Position numbers and translations under genes: made by a program. This document shows positions 55,616 to 64,000 of a stretch of 64,000 nt of DNA, one piece after another. This stretch comes from Paraprevotella xylaniphila YIT 11841 (GTDB taxonomy: Bacteria; Bacteroidota; Bacteroidia; Bacteroidales; Bacteroidaceae), in contig NZ_GL883886.1 of NCBI RefSeq assembly GCF_000205165.1, positions 141,468 through 205,467 of the forward strand. The letters are read 5' to 3'. Under the pieces are notes generated by a model. The model was not told where the DNA came from. It saw only the letters and a program-made list of their open reading frames with translations, and searched no databases. The number at the start of each line of letters is the position of its first letter. The first letter of the stretch is position 1.

Positions 55616-56911
55616 ATGGAGGCATTGACACTATATGAACTGAATGGGTTGGTGCGCGGCACGTTGGAACGTACGTTGCAGGCCGAATATTGGTTGCAGG
55701 CCGAACTGAGCGAGGTACGCGAGGCTTACAACGGCCATTGTTATCTGGAGTTCGTACAGAAGTCCGTGAACGGCCGTGACTTGGTGGCCAAAGCTCGCGG
55801 TGTGGTTTGGGCCGGGACGTACCGTCTGCTGAAACCCATGTTCGAGCGGGAGACAGGGCGGGCTTTATCGCCGGGACTGAAGGTTTTGGTCAAGGTCGGG
55901 GTCACCTTTCATGAACTTTATGGTTATTCGTTGACCGTGGCAGACATCGATCCGGCCTATACGTTGGGTGACATGGCGCGTCTACGCCGGGAGATTCTGG
56001 CACGCTTGGAGGCAGACGGCATCCTGAACGACAATAAGGAACTGCCTTTGCCGATGTCGGCCAACCGTATAGCCGTCATTTCGTCGGCCACAGCCGCCGG
56101 TTACGGTGATTTCTGCAACCAGTTGCTCCGCAATGACTATCGCCTGCGTTTCACCGTCCGGCTTTTCCCTGCCGTGATGCAGGGCGAACATGTGGAATCA
56201 TCGGTGTTGGCGGCATTGGATGCCGTCATGGCTCGGCAAGACGAGTGGGATGCCGTGGTGATTATCCGTGGTGGAGGGGCGACCAGTGACTTGTCCGGCT
56301 TCGACACCTATTTGTTGGCAGCGGCTTGTGCACAGTTCCCTTTGCCGGTGATAACCGGCATCGGGCATGAGCGCGACGACACGGTGATAGACTTCGTGGC
56401 GCACACGCGGGTAAAGACTCCCACGGCTGCCGCCGCGTTCCTCATCCATCACCAGTTGGAGGCGGCATCGCGTCTGGAGGCTGTGGCACGCGAAATCCAA
56501 CAGCAGGCCAAGGGGCGCATGGAAGGTGAGCGTTTGCGCGTGGAGCGTTTGTCCGCCCGGTTGTCGGCGGCAGCCCTGCAGGTGCGTACCCGTGGGGAGC
56601 GCAGGTTGGAGCAGATGGCCGCATGTCTGTTCCATGCCGGCCGGCAACGCCTTTCCGACGAACACCATCGCCTCGACCTGTATGCCGGGCGGTTGGGGCG
56701 CGGCATCCCCGTGCGCATGGAGCGTGAGCGGTTCCGCTTGCAGCTCCTGCAGCAGAAATGCGAGGCGGCCGACCCCGTCCTGTTGCTCAAGAGGGGCTAC
56801 AGCATGACGTTTTGCGGTGGAAAGTTGGTGCGGAAGGCTTCGGAACTGAAAGGAGGAGAAGAAATCACGACCCGTTTGGCGGAAGGCGAGATACGCTCGG
56901 TCGTACAATAA
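55616..56911 (+). CDS. xseA: XseA, exodeoxyribonuclease VII large subunit
   Basis: A 431-residue single-strand exonuclease subunit. The N-terminal OB-fold (about 1-100: ALTLYELNGLVRGTLERTL, YNGHCYLEFVQKS) is followed by a catalytic domain containing NRIAVISSATAAGYGDFCNQL and IIRGGGATSDLSGFDTYLLA, and a coiled-coil C-terminus rich in R and E. The ATG at 55616 is chosen because upstream sequence belongs to mnmA. It pairs with xseB, 10 bases downstream. Confidence 0.93.
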   Translation: MEALTLYELNGLVRGTLERTLQAEYWLQAELSEVREAYNGHCYLEFVQKSVNGRDLVAKARGVVWAGTYRLLKPMFERETGRALSPGLKVLVKVGVTFHELYGYSLTVADIDPAYTLGDMARLRREILARLEADGILNDNKELPLPMSANRIAVISSATAAGYGDFCNQLLRNDYRLRFTVRLFPAVMQGEHVESSVLAALDAVMARQDEWDAVVIIRGGGATSDLSGFDTYLLAAACAQFPLPVITGIGHERDDTVIDFVAHTRVKTPTAAAAFLIHHQLEAASRLEAVAREIQQQAKGRMEGERLRVERLSARLSAAALQVRTRGERRLEQMAACLFHAGRQRLSDEHHRLDLYAGRLGRGIPVRMERERFRLQLLQQKCEAADPVLLLKRGYSMTFCGGKLVRKASELKGGEEITTRLAEGEIRSVVQ

Positions 56912-56921
56912 TATAAGGTAT

Positions 56922-57128
56922 ATGAAGAAAGAAAACTTGTCATACGAGGAGGCTATGGCGCGTCTGGAAGAATTGGTGCGCCGGATTGAGTCAAACGAGA
57001 CCGGCATCGACCAGTTGGCCGGGGAATTGAAGGAAGCTCAACGCTTGGTAGCGTTCTGCCGCGAGAAGCTTTACGTGACGGACGAAGAAATCAAAAAAAT
57101 ACTGGAAACGGGCGAGAAAGAAGCCTGA
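56922..57128 (+). CDS. xseB: XseB, exodeoxyribonuclease VII small subunit
   Basis: A 68-residue helical protein: KENLSYEEAMARLEELVRRI, then ESNETGIDQLAGELKEA and a conserved acidic tail. It matches the XseB fold (LEEIVxxLE...GELPLEESLxxYEEG type). It binds the coiled coil of XseA. The start is a few bases after xseA; the two form one enzyme. Confidence 0.93.
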   Translation: MKKENLSYEEAMARLEELVRRIESNETGIDQLAGELKEAQRLVAFCREKLYVTDEEIKKILETGEKEA

Positions 57129-57217
57129 GGCGGTTCCGGTTTCGTCCGGTGTATGGCGTTTTTCTTGTTAAATGATAAATTCTTTGCGGAAAATGCCTTT
57201 AAAATAATAAAATTCTG

Positions 57218-57225
57218 TAATTTTG
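57218..57225 (+). promoter_or_regulatory. Promoter element for ilvE
   Basis: TAATTTTG matches TAnnTTTG, 32 bases before the ATG. Confidence 0.5.
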
Positions 57226-57257
57226 TCTTTCAGAATGAAATTTAAAAAACGGAAAAG

Positions 57258-58280
57258 ATGAAAGAAATCGATTGGGCGAACCTGTCTTTCGGCTATATGA
57301 AGACAGACTATAACGTACGTTGCTATTATCGCGACGGGAAGTGGGGAGAGATTGAAGTTTGTTCGGAGGAGACCCTCAATATCCACATGGCGGCTACTTG
57401 CCTGCACTACGGGCAGGAAGCTTTCGAGGGGCTGAAAGCTTACCGTTGTCCGGACGGCAAGGTGCGCGTGTTCCGCATGGACGAGAATGCCAAGCGTTTG
57501 CAGAGCACGTGCCGTGGCATACTGATGCCCGAACTGACTACGGAACGTTTCGAGGAAATGGTCAAGAAGGTGGTGCGGCTCAACGAGCGTTTCATTCCGC
57601 CATACGAGAGCGGTGCCACGTTGTACATCCGTCCGCTGCTTATCGGCACGGGTGCCCAAGTGGGCGTGCATCCGGCTAACGAATACCTCTTCGTGATTTT
57701 CGTCACGCCGGTAGGACCATACTTCAAGGGAGGCTTCGCCACCAATCCATACGTGATTATCCGCGAGTTCGACCGTTCCGCACCGTTGGGAACGGGCATT
57801 TATAAAGTAGGTGGGAACTATGCGGCGAGCTTGAAAGCGAACAAGATGGCACACGATTTGGGGTACTCCTGCGAGTTTTACCTCGATGCGAAAGAAAAGA
57901 AATACATCGACGAATGCGGGGCTGCCAATTTCTTCGGCATCAAGAACAATACGTATGTCACACCGAAGTCCACGTCCATCTTGCCTTCCATCACCAACAA
58001 GAGCCTGATGCAGTTGGCTGAAGACATGGGCATGACGGTGGAACGCCGCCAGATTCCGGAAGAAGAACTGGCCACTTTCGAAGAGGCCGGGGCATGCGGT
58101 ACGGCTGCGGTTATCAGTCCCATCGAGCGTATCGACGATTTGGAGAACAAGAAGAGCTATATTATCAGCAAAGACGGCAAGCCGGGACCGGTTTGTACAC
58201 AGTTATATCACCACCTGCGTAATATCCAGTACGGCATCGAACCCGATGTGCACGGATGGACTACGGTGGTGATGGACTGA
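57258..58280 (+). CDS. ilvE: IlvE, branched-chain amino acid aminotransferase
   Basis: A 340-residue fold-type IV PLP transaminase for Val, Leu and Ile. Class IV features are visible: LHYGQEAFEGLKAYR, RMDENAKRLQ and GTGIYKVGGNYAASLKANKMA (the PLP lysine K in YKVGGNYAASL region), and the C-terminal EEAGACGTAAVISP. Length matches type II BCAT enzymes. A single gene with its own promoter. It is well conserved, so specificity to branched chains is likely. Confidence 0.93.
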   Translation: MKEIDWANLSFGYMKTDYNVRCYYRDGKWGEIEVCSEETLNIHMAATCLHYGQEAFEGLKAYRCPDGKVRVFRMDENAKRLQSTCRGILMPELTTERFEEMVKKVVRLNERFIPPYESGATLYIRPLLIGTGAQVGVHPANEYLFVIFVTPVGPYFKGGFATNPYVIIREFDRSAPLGTGIYKVGGNYAASLKANKMAHDLGYSCEFYLDAKEKKYIDECGAANFFGIKNNTYVTPKSTSILPSITNKSLMQLAEDMGMTVERRQIPEEELATFEEAGACGTAAVISPIERIDDLENKKSYIISKDGKPGPVCTQLYHHLRNIQYGIEPDVHGWTTVVMD

Positions 58281-58305
58281 TTTATTCATTAAAAAATCTA
58301 TTATT

Positions 58306-58929
58306 ATGATTAGAAGTGCAAGTGAAATGCGGGCTGCAGCCCGGGCGTCGCTTTCTGGAAAATGGGGTGGCGCGGTTATGGTTACGTTGGTTTATCTGGC
58401 GGTTATGGGAGTGTTACCGGCTAGTATCGACTTAAAAGTTTATGATGGAGTAGGTTCCATTATACAGTTGGTGCTGATACCTCTTGGTTGGAGCATATCT
58501 GTGCTGTTCCTCGACAATTTGCGTAGTGGAGACGAGTATAAGGTCGGGCAGTTATTCGAGGGTTTTCGCGATTACACCCGTGTGGCCGGGACGATGATAC
58601 TCACCGGTATCTATACGTTTCTTTGGACCTTGTTGCTTATCGTGCCGGGCATCATCAAGTCTTTTTCTTATGCCATGACGGCTTTTGTCTTGCGGGATAA
58701 TCCCGAATTGAAATTTAATGGTGCCATTGAAAAAAGCATGAAGATGATGGAGGGGCATAAGTTCGACCTGTTTTATTTGTACTTGACCTTCATTGGTTGG
58801 GGGTTACTTTGCATCTTGACGTTGGGCATCGGCCTCTTGTGGTTGGTTCCTTACATGCAATCAGCTTCGGCGCACTTCTATGAGGATGTGAAAGCCGAGT
58901 ACGAAGCGGCTCAGGCGCAAGGGGAATAA
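58306..58929 (+). CDS. DUF975 family membrane protein
   Basis: A 207-residue protein with about five membrane helices. The start SASEMRAAARASLSGKWGGAVMV is the DUF975 N-terminal signature; central features are SVLFLDNLRSGDEYKVGQLF, TFLWTLLLIVPGIIKSFSYAMT and a GLLWLVPYMQSASAHFYEDV end. Function unknown in all members. It follows ilvE by about 25 bases and may be co-transcribed. Confidence 0.88.
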   Translation: MIRSASEMRAAARASLSGKWGGAVMVTLVYLAVMGVLPASIDLKVYDGVGSIIQLVLIPLGWSISVLFLDNLRSGDEYKVGQLFEGFRDYTRVAGTMILTGIYTFLWTLLLIVPGIIKSFSYAMTAFVLRDNPELKFNGAIEKSMKMMEGHKFDLFYLYLTFIGWGLLCILTLGIGLLWLVPYMQSASAHFYEDVKAEYEAAQAQGE

Positions 58930-58953
58930 AGAGTTCTCGAATTCATGATTTTG

Positions 58954-58993
58954 AGCTGCCGACAAGAGGAAAAGTTTGTCGGCGGCTTTTTTA
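58954..58993 (+). terminator. Terminator after the DUF975 gene
   Basis: AGCTGCCGACAA (58954-58965) pairs with TTGTCGGCGGCT (58976-58987) apart from one internal mismatch, followed by a run of T. Confidence 0.8.
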
Positions 58994-59009
58994 TTTTTCT
59001 GATATTGCC

Positions 59010-59017
59010 TACCTTTG
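59010..59017 (+). promoter_or_regulatory. Promoter element for trmB
   Basis: TACCTTTG matches TAnnTTTG, 31 bases before the ATG at 59049. Confidence 0.5.
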
Positions 59018-59048
59018 TGATAGATAAACAGATTGATATAAAAATAGA

Positions 59049-59828
59049 ATGGGAAAAGGGAAATTAGCAAAGTTTGCCGACATGGCCAGTTATCCTCATG
59101 TGTTTGAATACCCTTATTCGGTCGTGGATGAAGTGCCTTTCGATATGAAAGGGCGTTGGCATGAAGATTTTTTCCGGAACGACCATCCTATCGTGTTGGA
59201 ACTCGGGTGCGGGCGGGGTGAATATACCGTGGGGTTGGCCCGTTTGTATCCCGACAAAAACTTTATCGGGGTGGACATCAAGGGCGCCCGTATGTGGACG
59301 GGAGCCACGGAGGCGTTGCGCGAAGGCTTGCCCAACGTGGCGTTCCTGCGTACGAACATAGAGGTTATCGACCGTTTCTTTGCCGAAGGCGAAGTGGCCG
59401 AGATTTGGCTGACGTTCAGCGACCCGCAGATGAAGAAAGTGACCAAACGTCTCACGTCTACTTACTTCATGGCGCGTTACCGCCGTTTCCTGCAAGACCG
59501 TGGACGGATTCACTTGAAAACCGATTCCAATTTCCTTTTCACTTATACGGAATATATGGTGGAAAAGAACGGTTTGCCCTTGGAATTTTCCACCCGCGAC
59601 TTGTATCACAGTACGTTGGCCGAGCATCCGGATACCGAAGAAGCCCGTATCCTGAACATCCGGACGTATTACGAGCAGCAATGGCTCGACCGCGGACTGG
59701 ATATCAAATACATGCGTTTCCTCTTGCCGCAAGCCGGAGAACTGTCGGAGCCGGAAGTGGAGATAGAATTGGATGAATACCGGAGTTACAACCGCAGCAA
59801 GCGCAGCGGATTGTCGACGGCTAAATGA
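59049..59828 (+). CDS. trmB: TrmB, tRNA (guanine-N7-)-methyltransferase
   Basis: A 259-residue SAM-dependent methyltransferase for G46 of tRNAs. Motif I is [15 protein letters not shown], followed by [28 protein letters not shown] and [17 protein letters not shown], the TrmB order. The C-terminal extension of about 20 residues is basic ([10 protein letters not shown]). It precedes mrp by 25 bases, likely an operon. Confidence 0.93.
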   Translation: MGKGKLAKFADMASYPHVFEYPYSVVDEVPFDMKGRWHEDFFRNDHPIVLELGCGRGEYTVGLARLYPDKNFIGVDIKGARMWTGATEALREGLPNVAFLRTNIEVIDRFFAEGEVAEIWLTFSDPQMKKVTKRLTSTYFMARYRRFLQDRGRIHLKTDSNFLFTYTEYMVEKNGLPLEFSTRDLYHSTLAEHPDTEEARILNIRTYYEQQWLDRGLDIKYMRFLLPQAGELSEPEVEIELDEYRSYNRSKRSGLSTAK

Positions 59829-59853
59829 AAGAACGAATTAAAATACCGAACTT

Positions 59854-60954
59854 ATGGAAATATATCCCAAATTGATTATGGACGCACTGGCTACCGTGCG
59901 TTATCCCGGTACGGGAAAGAACATCGTAGAGGCCGGGATGGTGGAAGACGATTTGCGTATCAGCGGGCTGCATGTCAGTTTTTCGTTGATTTTCGACAAG
60001 CCGACGAATCCTTTCCTCAAGTCGCTCGTGAAAGCTTCCGAGGCTGCCATCCATGCCTACGTGGGCAAGGAGGTGGAGGTGGAGATACACACCAAAACCT
60101 TGCAGGCTCCCCGCCCGGAGGTGGGGCAACTGTTGCCCGGCGTGAAGAACATTATCGCCGTGTCGTCCGGCAAAGGCGGTGTGGGGAAATCTACGGTAGC
60201 GGCCAACTTGGCTGTGGCTTTGGCCAAGATGGGTTATAAGGTTGGACTGCTTGATACAGACATCTTCGGGCCGAGCATGCCCAAGATGTTCCATGTGGAA
60301 GATGCGCATCCTTATGCCGAACCGGTGAATGGGCGTGATTTGATTGTGCCGGTGGAGAGTTACGGCATCAAGATGCTTTCCATCGGATTCTTTGTCAATC
60401 CCGACCAGGCCACTTTGTGGCGTGGGGCGATGGCCTGCAATGCGTTGAAGCAGTTGATAGGCGATGCAAACTGGGGCGACTTGGATTACTTCATCCTCGA
60501 CACGCCTCCGGGTACGAGCGATATCCATCTCACGTTGGTGCAGACCTTACCTATTACCGGTGCTGTCATTGTCAGCACGCCGCAGAAAGTGGCGTTGGCC
60601 GATGCGCGCAAAGGCATCAACATGTACCAGAACGAGAAAGTGAATGTCCCCATCCTTGGGTTGGTGGAAAACATGGCATGGTTCACTCCGGCCGAGTTGC
60701 CGCAAAACAGATACTACCTGTTCGGGAAAGAAGGGGTGAAACGCCTTGCCGAAGAGATGCACGTGCCTTTGTTGGGACAGATTCCCATCGTGCAGAGCAT
60801 TTGCGAGAATGGTGACAACGGTACGCCCGAAGTATTGAACGACGGGAGCCAGACGGGACAAGCGTTCATGGCCTTTGCCCGCCGTGTGGTGGAAGAGACC
60901 GACCGGAGGAATGCGGAACAGGCACCGACGCATATCGTAGAGGTAAAGAAGTAA
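59854..60954 (+). CDS. Mrp/ApbC-type iron-sulfur carrier ATPase
   Basis: A 366-residue ParA/MinD-superfamily ATPase that assembles or carries Fe-S clusters. The N-terminal MIP18/DUF59-like domain (about 1-95) precedes the deviant Walker A SSGKGGVGKST (near 108), the signature LLDTDIFGPSMPKMF and LDYFILDTPPGTSDIHLT. The loop where most Mrp proteins have CxxC reads ENMAWFTPAELPQNRYYLF instead, with no cysteine pair. Follows trmB in the same direction. Confidence 0.9.
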   Translation: MEIYPKLIMDALATVRYPGTGKNIVEAGMVEDDLRISGLHVSFSLIFDKPTNPFLKSLVKASEAAIHAYVGKEVEVEIHTKTLQAPRPEVGQLLPGVKNIIAVSSGKGGVGKSTVAANLAVALAKMGYKVGLLDTDIFGPSMPKMFHVEDAHPYAEPVNGRDLIVPVESYGIKMLSIGFFVNPDQATLWRGAMACNALKQLIGDANWGDLDYFILDTPPGTSDIHLTLVQTLPITGAVIVSTPQKVALADARKGINMYQNEKVNVPILGLVENMAWFTPAELPQNRYYLFGKEGVKRLAEEMHVPLLGQIPIVQSICENGDNGTPEVLNDGSQTGQAFMAFARRVVEETDRRNAEQAPTHIVEVKK

Positions 60955-60974
60955 TTGTATATATTATAATGTAT

Positions 60975-61007
60975 AAGCCGTTTTGCCGTGGGCAGGACGG
61001 CTTTTTT
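60975..61007 (+). terminator. Terminator after mrp
   Basis: AAGCCGT (60975-60981) pairs with ACGGCTT (60997-61003), with a T run after it. It lies inside the reading frame of the next gene's upstream extension, so that extension is not translated. Confidence 0.7.
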
Positions 61008-61022
61008 AACTTGAAAAGAGCG

Positions 61023-62429
61023 ATGGTACAAAACGAGCGGAAAACTTCCACGGTGCACGTGGTGGGGAATATGGATTGGGACGGGCTTCACCGTCCGCAA
61101 ATCTATTATGCCATGGTGGCTATTTTTTCGGGGTTGTTCCTTTCGGTCATCGATGGCACGATATGCAACGTGGCCTTGCCCACGATTGCGCGTCAGTTGC
61201 AAATCTCTTCCTCCGATTCCATCTGGATAGTCAATGCTTTCCAACTGGTGGTCGTCATGACCCTGTTGCCTTGTTCCGCGTTGGGCGAGCTGTTCGGGTT
61301 CAAACGTACCTATCTGTGGGGAATGGTCTTCTTTACCGTCGGTTCGTTGTGTTGTGCCTTGTCCGGTTCGTTTGCCCTGTTGGTTCTTTCACGCATGTTG
61401 CAAGGCGTGGGGGCGGCCATGGTGATGAGTGTGAACGGCTCTTTGGTGCGTCTGATTTATCCGAAACGCCATCTGGCCAAAGGTTTCGGGCTGAATGCCA
61501 CGGTCGTGGCTTTGGCTTCCGTGGCCGGACCTACATTGTCCGGTGCTATTTTGTCCGTGTCTTCCTGGCCATGGCTGTTTGCCGTGAATTTGCCGTTCGG
61601 CGTACTGACATTCTTTTTGGCCCGTAGATACTTGCCGGGGAATCCGACTTGCGTCGAGGGGCGACGGTTCGATTTCCCTTCGGCAGTGCTGAACGCTCTT
61701 ACGTTCGGTCTGTTCATCGGTTGTGTGGAAGCCTTTTCCCACGGGCTCTCCTTTCGTTGGATTGTGGTCGGAGTTGTCCTTTTGGTCGGGATAGGAGCCG
61801 TTTTCGTGCGTCGTCAGTTGCGCCAACCCTATCCGATGCTGCCTTTCGATTTGCTTCGCATACCCGTGTTTTCTTTGTCCGTGCTGACCAGTATCCTTTC
61901 TTTCACTTCGCAAATGTTAGGCATGGTGGCCTTGCCTTTTATGTTCCATCTCACGTTCGGGATGAGCGCGGCAGAGACGGGGCTGCTGATGACCGCATGG
62001 CCTTTGGTGATTGTGGTGGCCGGTCCTTTGGCCGGCACGTTGGCCACGAAAATCCATCCGGGGCTGTTGGGAGGTTTCGGGTTACTGGTGATGAGTGTCG
62101 GCTGCTTCTTGTTGGCAGATGTGTCGCCGTCGGCGGGTTATGGCGGGTTGGTGGCACGTTTGATGCTCTGCGGTTTCGGTTTTGGACTGTTCCAATCTCC
62201 CAACAACCACCTGTTGCTGAGTTCCGCACCGTCATATCGGACCGGTGGGGCAAGCGGGATGCAAGCCACGGCACGTTTGGTGGGGCAGACCATGGGGGCA
62301 GCCTTGGTAGCCTTGCTCTTTTATATCAACGGGGACCGTGCGCCCCATGCTGCCATGTTGTTGGCTGGCGGTTTCACGCTTTGCGGAAGCCTTGTGTCCT
62401 GTTCGCGTTTACGGGCACGTCGTTTTTGA
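61023..62429 (+). CDS. MFS (DHA2/EmrB-type) drug exporter
   Basis: A 468-residue major facilitator with about 13-14 membrane helices. Typical DHA2 features are DGTICNVALPTIARQLQ (motif D1), WIVNAFQLVVVMTLLP, ALGELFGFKRTYLWGM (motif A), RMLQGVGAAMV, and ASVAGPTLSGAILSVSSWPWLFAVN (motif C). The ATG at 61023 is chosen because the in-frame upstream ATG at 60969 precedes the mrp terminator. It probably exports drugs or metabolites with proton antiport. Confidence 0.87.
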   Translation: MVQNERKTSTVHVVGNMDWDGLHRPQIYYAMVAIFSGLFLSVIDGTICNVALPTIARQLQISSSDSIWIVNAFQLVVVMTLLPCSALGELFGFKRTYLWGMVFFTVGSLCCALSGSFALLVLSRMLQGVGAAMVMSVNGSLVRLIYPKRHLAKGFGLNATVVALASVAGPTLSGAILSVSSWPWLFAVNLPFGVLTFFLARRYLPGNPTCVEGRRFDFPSAVLNALTFGLFIGCVEAFSHGLSFRWIVVGVVLLVGIGAVFVRRQLRQPYPMLPFDLLRIPVFSLSVLTSILSFTSQMLGMVALPFMFHLTFGMSAAETGLLMTAWPLVIVVAGPLAGTLATKIHPGLLGGFGLLVMSVGCFLLADVSPSAGYGGLVARLMLCGFGFGLFQSPNNHLLLSSAPSYRTGGASGMQATARLVGQTMGAALVALLFYINGDRAPHAAMLLAGGFTLCGSLVSCSRLRARRF

Positions 62430-62995
62430 ACGATTTTGTTTTTTAGGTCCTGAAACATCGGTTTGTTTCCGGATGTTTCGGGTTTTATTATATTTATTCC
62501 TATCTTTGCATTTACATTCCACGCCGAGAGGGGTTTTTCATGTGGAGACACGGAAAAAAGTTGTAAGGCAATTTAGCCGTAAAACAGCGGTGGGGGTGTG
62601 CATATATTGAGAAGGCGTTTGCTTAGACGCTTTGTTCTTGACGCGTTGGAATCTCGCAAATTCGTAATATCAGTCAGGACATGGCAGCGGCAGATGCCCA
62701 TGGGGTGTGTACAGGAGCGCATACCTTTATTGCCGTTGGTGCGTGTGCCACGTTTTAGTGGCACACCACATACGATGCCATAAAGGTGGGTGTTGTTCAT
62801 ATCGGCGTGGGACTGTGCGTTGTTGTTCTACTGATATGGGCAATGCGAGAGCCTCAATGCGTGGAACAGCAACGGGCGGGTTTTCCACGCTTTTTCGTAT
62901 GTGCCCGGAATTATGTCGTTTAAAAAATTAACCGGTGCCTGAGAGGAAGACACGGGCACGAAGCCGCAGGATGACAGTGCGGCGAGGTTGCGCAG
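62430..62995 (+). ncRNA. Structured non-coding stretch upstream of the LytTR gene
   Basis: About 570 bases without a credible gene. A promoter element TATCTTTG (62501-62508), with TTTCG about 20 bases upstream, points rightward. Downstream are several stable stems, best: GTGTGCCAC (62743-62751) pairing perfectly with GTGGCACAC (62758-62766), with an outer ACCTTTAT / ATAAAGGT pair (62723-62730 / 62781-62788). GCGTTTGCTTAGACGC forms another small stem near 62610. It could be a separate small RNA or a long leader of the LytTR gene. It matches no RNA class that I recognise with certainty. Confidence 0.4.
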
Positions 62996-63373
62996 ATGGA
63001 AAACAAACTATGCTTCAGTGTGTATGGTGAACTCTATGTCGTGGATCTCGACAGGATGTTGTATTTTGAGGCCGACGACCATTACACTCATGTCTATTAC
63101 TCTTCGGGGACACATTTCATGATTCCTTTCGGCCTTGCCAAAGTGGAAGCCGCTCTCTCGGACAAGTGGAAGGCCGGTGACGCGTTCCTGCGCTTGGGGC
63201 GTAAATATATCGTCAACACCCGGCGGGTCTTTCATGTCAACGCGGTGAAACAGGTGGCGGTATTAGTGGACGATCATGGTACCAACTATACCTTGCACCT
63301 TCCCAAACCGGTGCTTCGCATGCTTATGGAGAACATCAGTGGAAAGTTGGATACCATGGTGACGCAACGTTGA
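62996..63373 (+). CDS. LytTR-domain DNA-binding protein
   Basis: A 125-residue protein that is essentially one LytTR DNA-binding domain: LCFSVYGELYVVDLDRMLYFEADDHYTHVYYSSGTHFMIPFGLAKVEA, LRLGRKYIVNTRRVFHVNA and a C-terminal helix. No receiver domain is attached, so its signal must come from elsewhere. The start ATG at 62996 follows a purine-containing stretch without a strong ribosome site. It is preceded by the structured region. Role in regulation is inferred. Confidence 0.85.
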   Translation: MENKLCFSVYGELYVVDLDRMLYFEADDHYTHVYYSSGTHFMIPFGLAKVEAALSDKWKAGDAFLRLGRKYIVNTRRVFHVNAVKQVAVLVDDHGTNYTLHLPKPVLRMLMENISGKLDTMVTQR

Positions 63374-63441
63374 ATGCGTGCGCTATCCCGGCATGTGGCA
63401 TGCATTTGTGCGATCCCCCCTATTGGGACGATGCCGGGAAC

Positions 63442-64000
63442 TCATAATTCTTGGATTTCTTCTATCGTAAGTCCTGTGGCCAGTGATATGTCTTCAGGCG
63501 GCATGCCCATGGATTTGAGCTTGCGTGCGGTGGATAAGAGGCCCTCGGCTTTTCCTTTCGCCCATCCTTCTTCCAATCCCTCAGCCCTTCCCTCAGCCCT
63601 TCCTTCAGCCCTTCCTTCGGCTCTTCCTTCGGCCAAGCCTTCCATTTTGGCGGTACTTAGCACGTCGTTTTGTATCATGATGGCATTGAGATGCTCGTCG
63701 TAGGCATGGCGTTCACCGGGCGTCATGCTGTAGTATTTCAGTTTTTCCCGTGCTTCGCTCAATCCAGGTGCTTTCGTTTCAGGTTCTATCTCGCCTGTCT
63801 TCAGGTAGTTTACCCATTCCTCCAACGGTGTTTTTGCTACTTTGTTGAACTCGTTCACGCGGATGATGTAGTATTCCGGGAAGATTTCTCTCGGGTATTT
63901 GGGTAAGAGGGCATCTTCTTGCTTGGTCGTGATTTGCAGCTCGTCATCGGCATGTACGCCGATGAAACGGTTTTGCCCATGGTAGAGGTAATCGTTACCC
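63442..64000 (-). CDS. Rpn/PD-(D/E)XK-type nuclease protein, C-terminal part
   Basis: The gene is cut by the window end: the reverse frame continues to base 64000 (upstream residues include NDYLYHGQNRFIGVHADDEL and YPREIFPEYYIIRV). The part from about 63858 reads NEFNKVAKTPLEEWVNYLKTGEIEPE and the MTPGERHAYDEHLNAIM helix, a pattern shared by Bacteroidota Rpn-type transposase/nuclease proteins. A four-residue tandem repeat GRAE follows (about 20-30 residues), and the end is a small helix-turn motif PPEDISLATGLTIEEIQEL. The N-terminal nuclease core is outside the window, so activity cannot be judged. Confidence 0.8.
   Translation of the reverse strand, partial: GNDYLYHGQNRFIGVHADDELQITTKQEDALLPKYPREIFPEYYIIRVNEFNKVAKTPLEEWVNYLKTGEIEPETKAPGLSEAREKLKYYSMTPGERHAYDEHLNAIMIQNDVLSTAKMEGLAEGRAEGRAEGRAEGRAEGLEEGWAKGKAEGLLSTARKLKSMGMPPEDISLATGLTIEEIQEL
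63566..63644. repeat. 12-base tandem repeat in the Rpn gene
   Basis: About five to six 12-base units (CAGCCCTTCCCT type) encode the repeat GRAEGRAEGRAE. Copy number of such repeats often varies between strains. Confidence 0.7.

Noticed and set aside
62598..62931. Two short plus-strand frames in the gene-free stretch
   Set aside because: Overlap the stable hairpins and have arginine/cysteine-rich composition without similarity to any family I recognise.
63566..63644. Possible CRISPR-like array
   Set aside because: Units are 12 bases without spacers and translate to GRAE repeats in a coding frame.

Overview
The window looks like a chromosomal segment of a gut-type Bacteroidales bacterium (phylum Bacteroidota). 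Reasons: many genes are preceded by the Bacteroidota -7 promoter element TAnnTTTG; there is a SusC/SusD pair with DUF4843 and PKD-like lipoproteins; type IX secretion (T9SS) components (PorQ, a PorE-like lipoprotein) and T9SS-type C-terminal domains are present; and a complete set of methylmalonyl-CoA mutase and sodium-pumping decarboxylase genes points to propionate formation from succinate. No rRNA, CRISPR array, prophage or intact insertion sequence was seen. One tRNA (Ser-GGA) was found.

Layout. 0-6.9 kb: end of a DUF1573 protein, meaB, then leftward porQ-cmk-ispH, then rightward tonB, a polyprenyl synthase and a TatD nuclease. 7.1-9.7 kb: tRNA-Ser and an ExbB - membrane protein - ExbD - ExbD cluster. 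9.8-15.1 kb: an Lrp regulator, leftward thyA-folA, a small membrane protein behind duplicated promoters, an RsmF-like methyltransferase, a phosphatase-like protein without its catalytic cysteine, and a decayed tonB copy. 15.1-23.6 kb: PorE-like OmpA lipoprotein, a large secreted polysaccharide lyase and a double-propeller GH43 enzyme, all leftward. 23.6-29.4 kb: an AT-rich UvrD-type helicase with unusual extra domains, a repeat-rich intergenic region and topB. 29.5-39.4 kb: a T9SS-cargo-like protein and the SusC-SusD-DUF4843-PKD-TlpA operon. 39.5-49.7 kb: a K+/H+ antiporter, mutB-mutA (leftward), an AspT/YidE transporter, and a leftward MATE - cytidylate-kinase-like - phosphoesterase group. 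49.9-54.1 kb: the methylmalonyl-CoA decarboxylase operon. 54.4-62.4 kb: housekeeping genes mnmA-xseA-xseB, ilvE, DUF975, trmB, mrp and an MFS exporter. 62.4-64 kb: a structured non-coding stretch, a LytTR regulator and an Rpn-type nuclease running off the end.

How it works together. MeaB protects MutAB, MutAB turns succinyl-CoA into (R)-methylmalonyl-CoA, and the membrane decarboxylase releases propionyl-CoA while pumping sodium; the epimerase that should link them is not in the window. TonB and the ExbBD proteins can energise outer-membrane SusC transporters. PorQ and the PorE-like protein belong to the secretion system that would export the lyase and the 29.6-kb protein. The most unusual items are the intergenic palindromic repeat family at three distant sites, the helicase architecture, the catalytically dead phosphatase, the decayed tonB and the structured leader before the LytTR gene.
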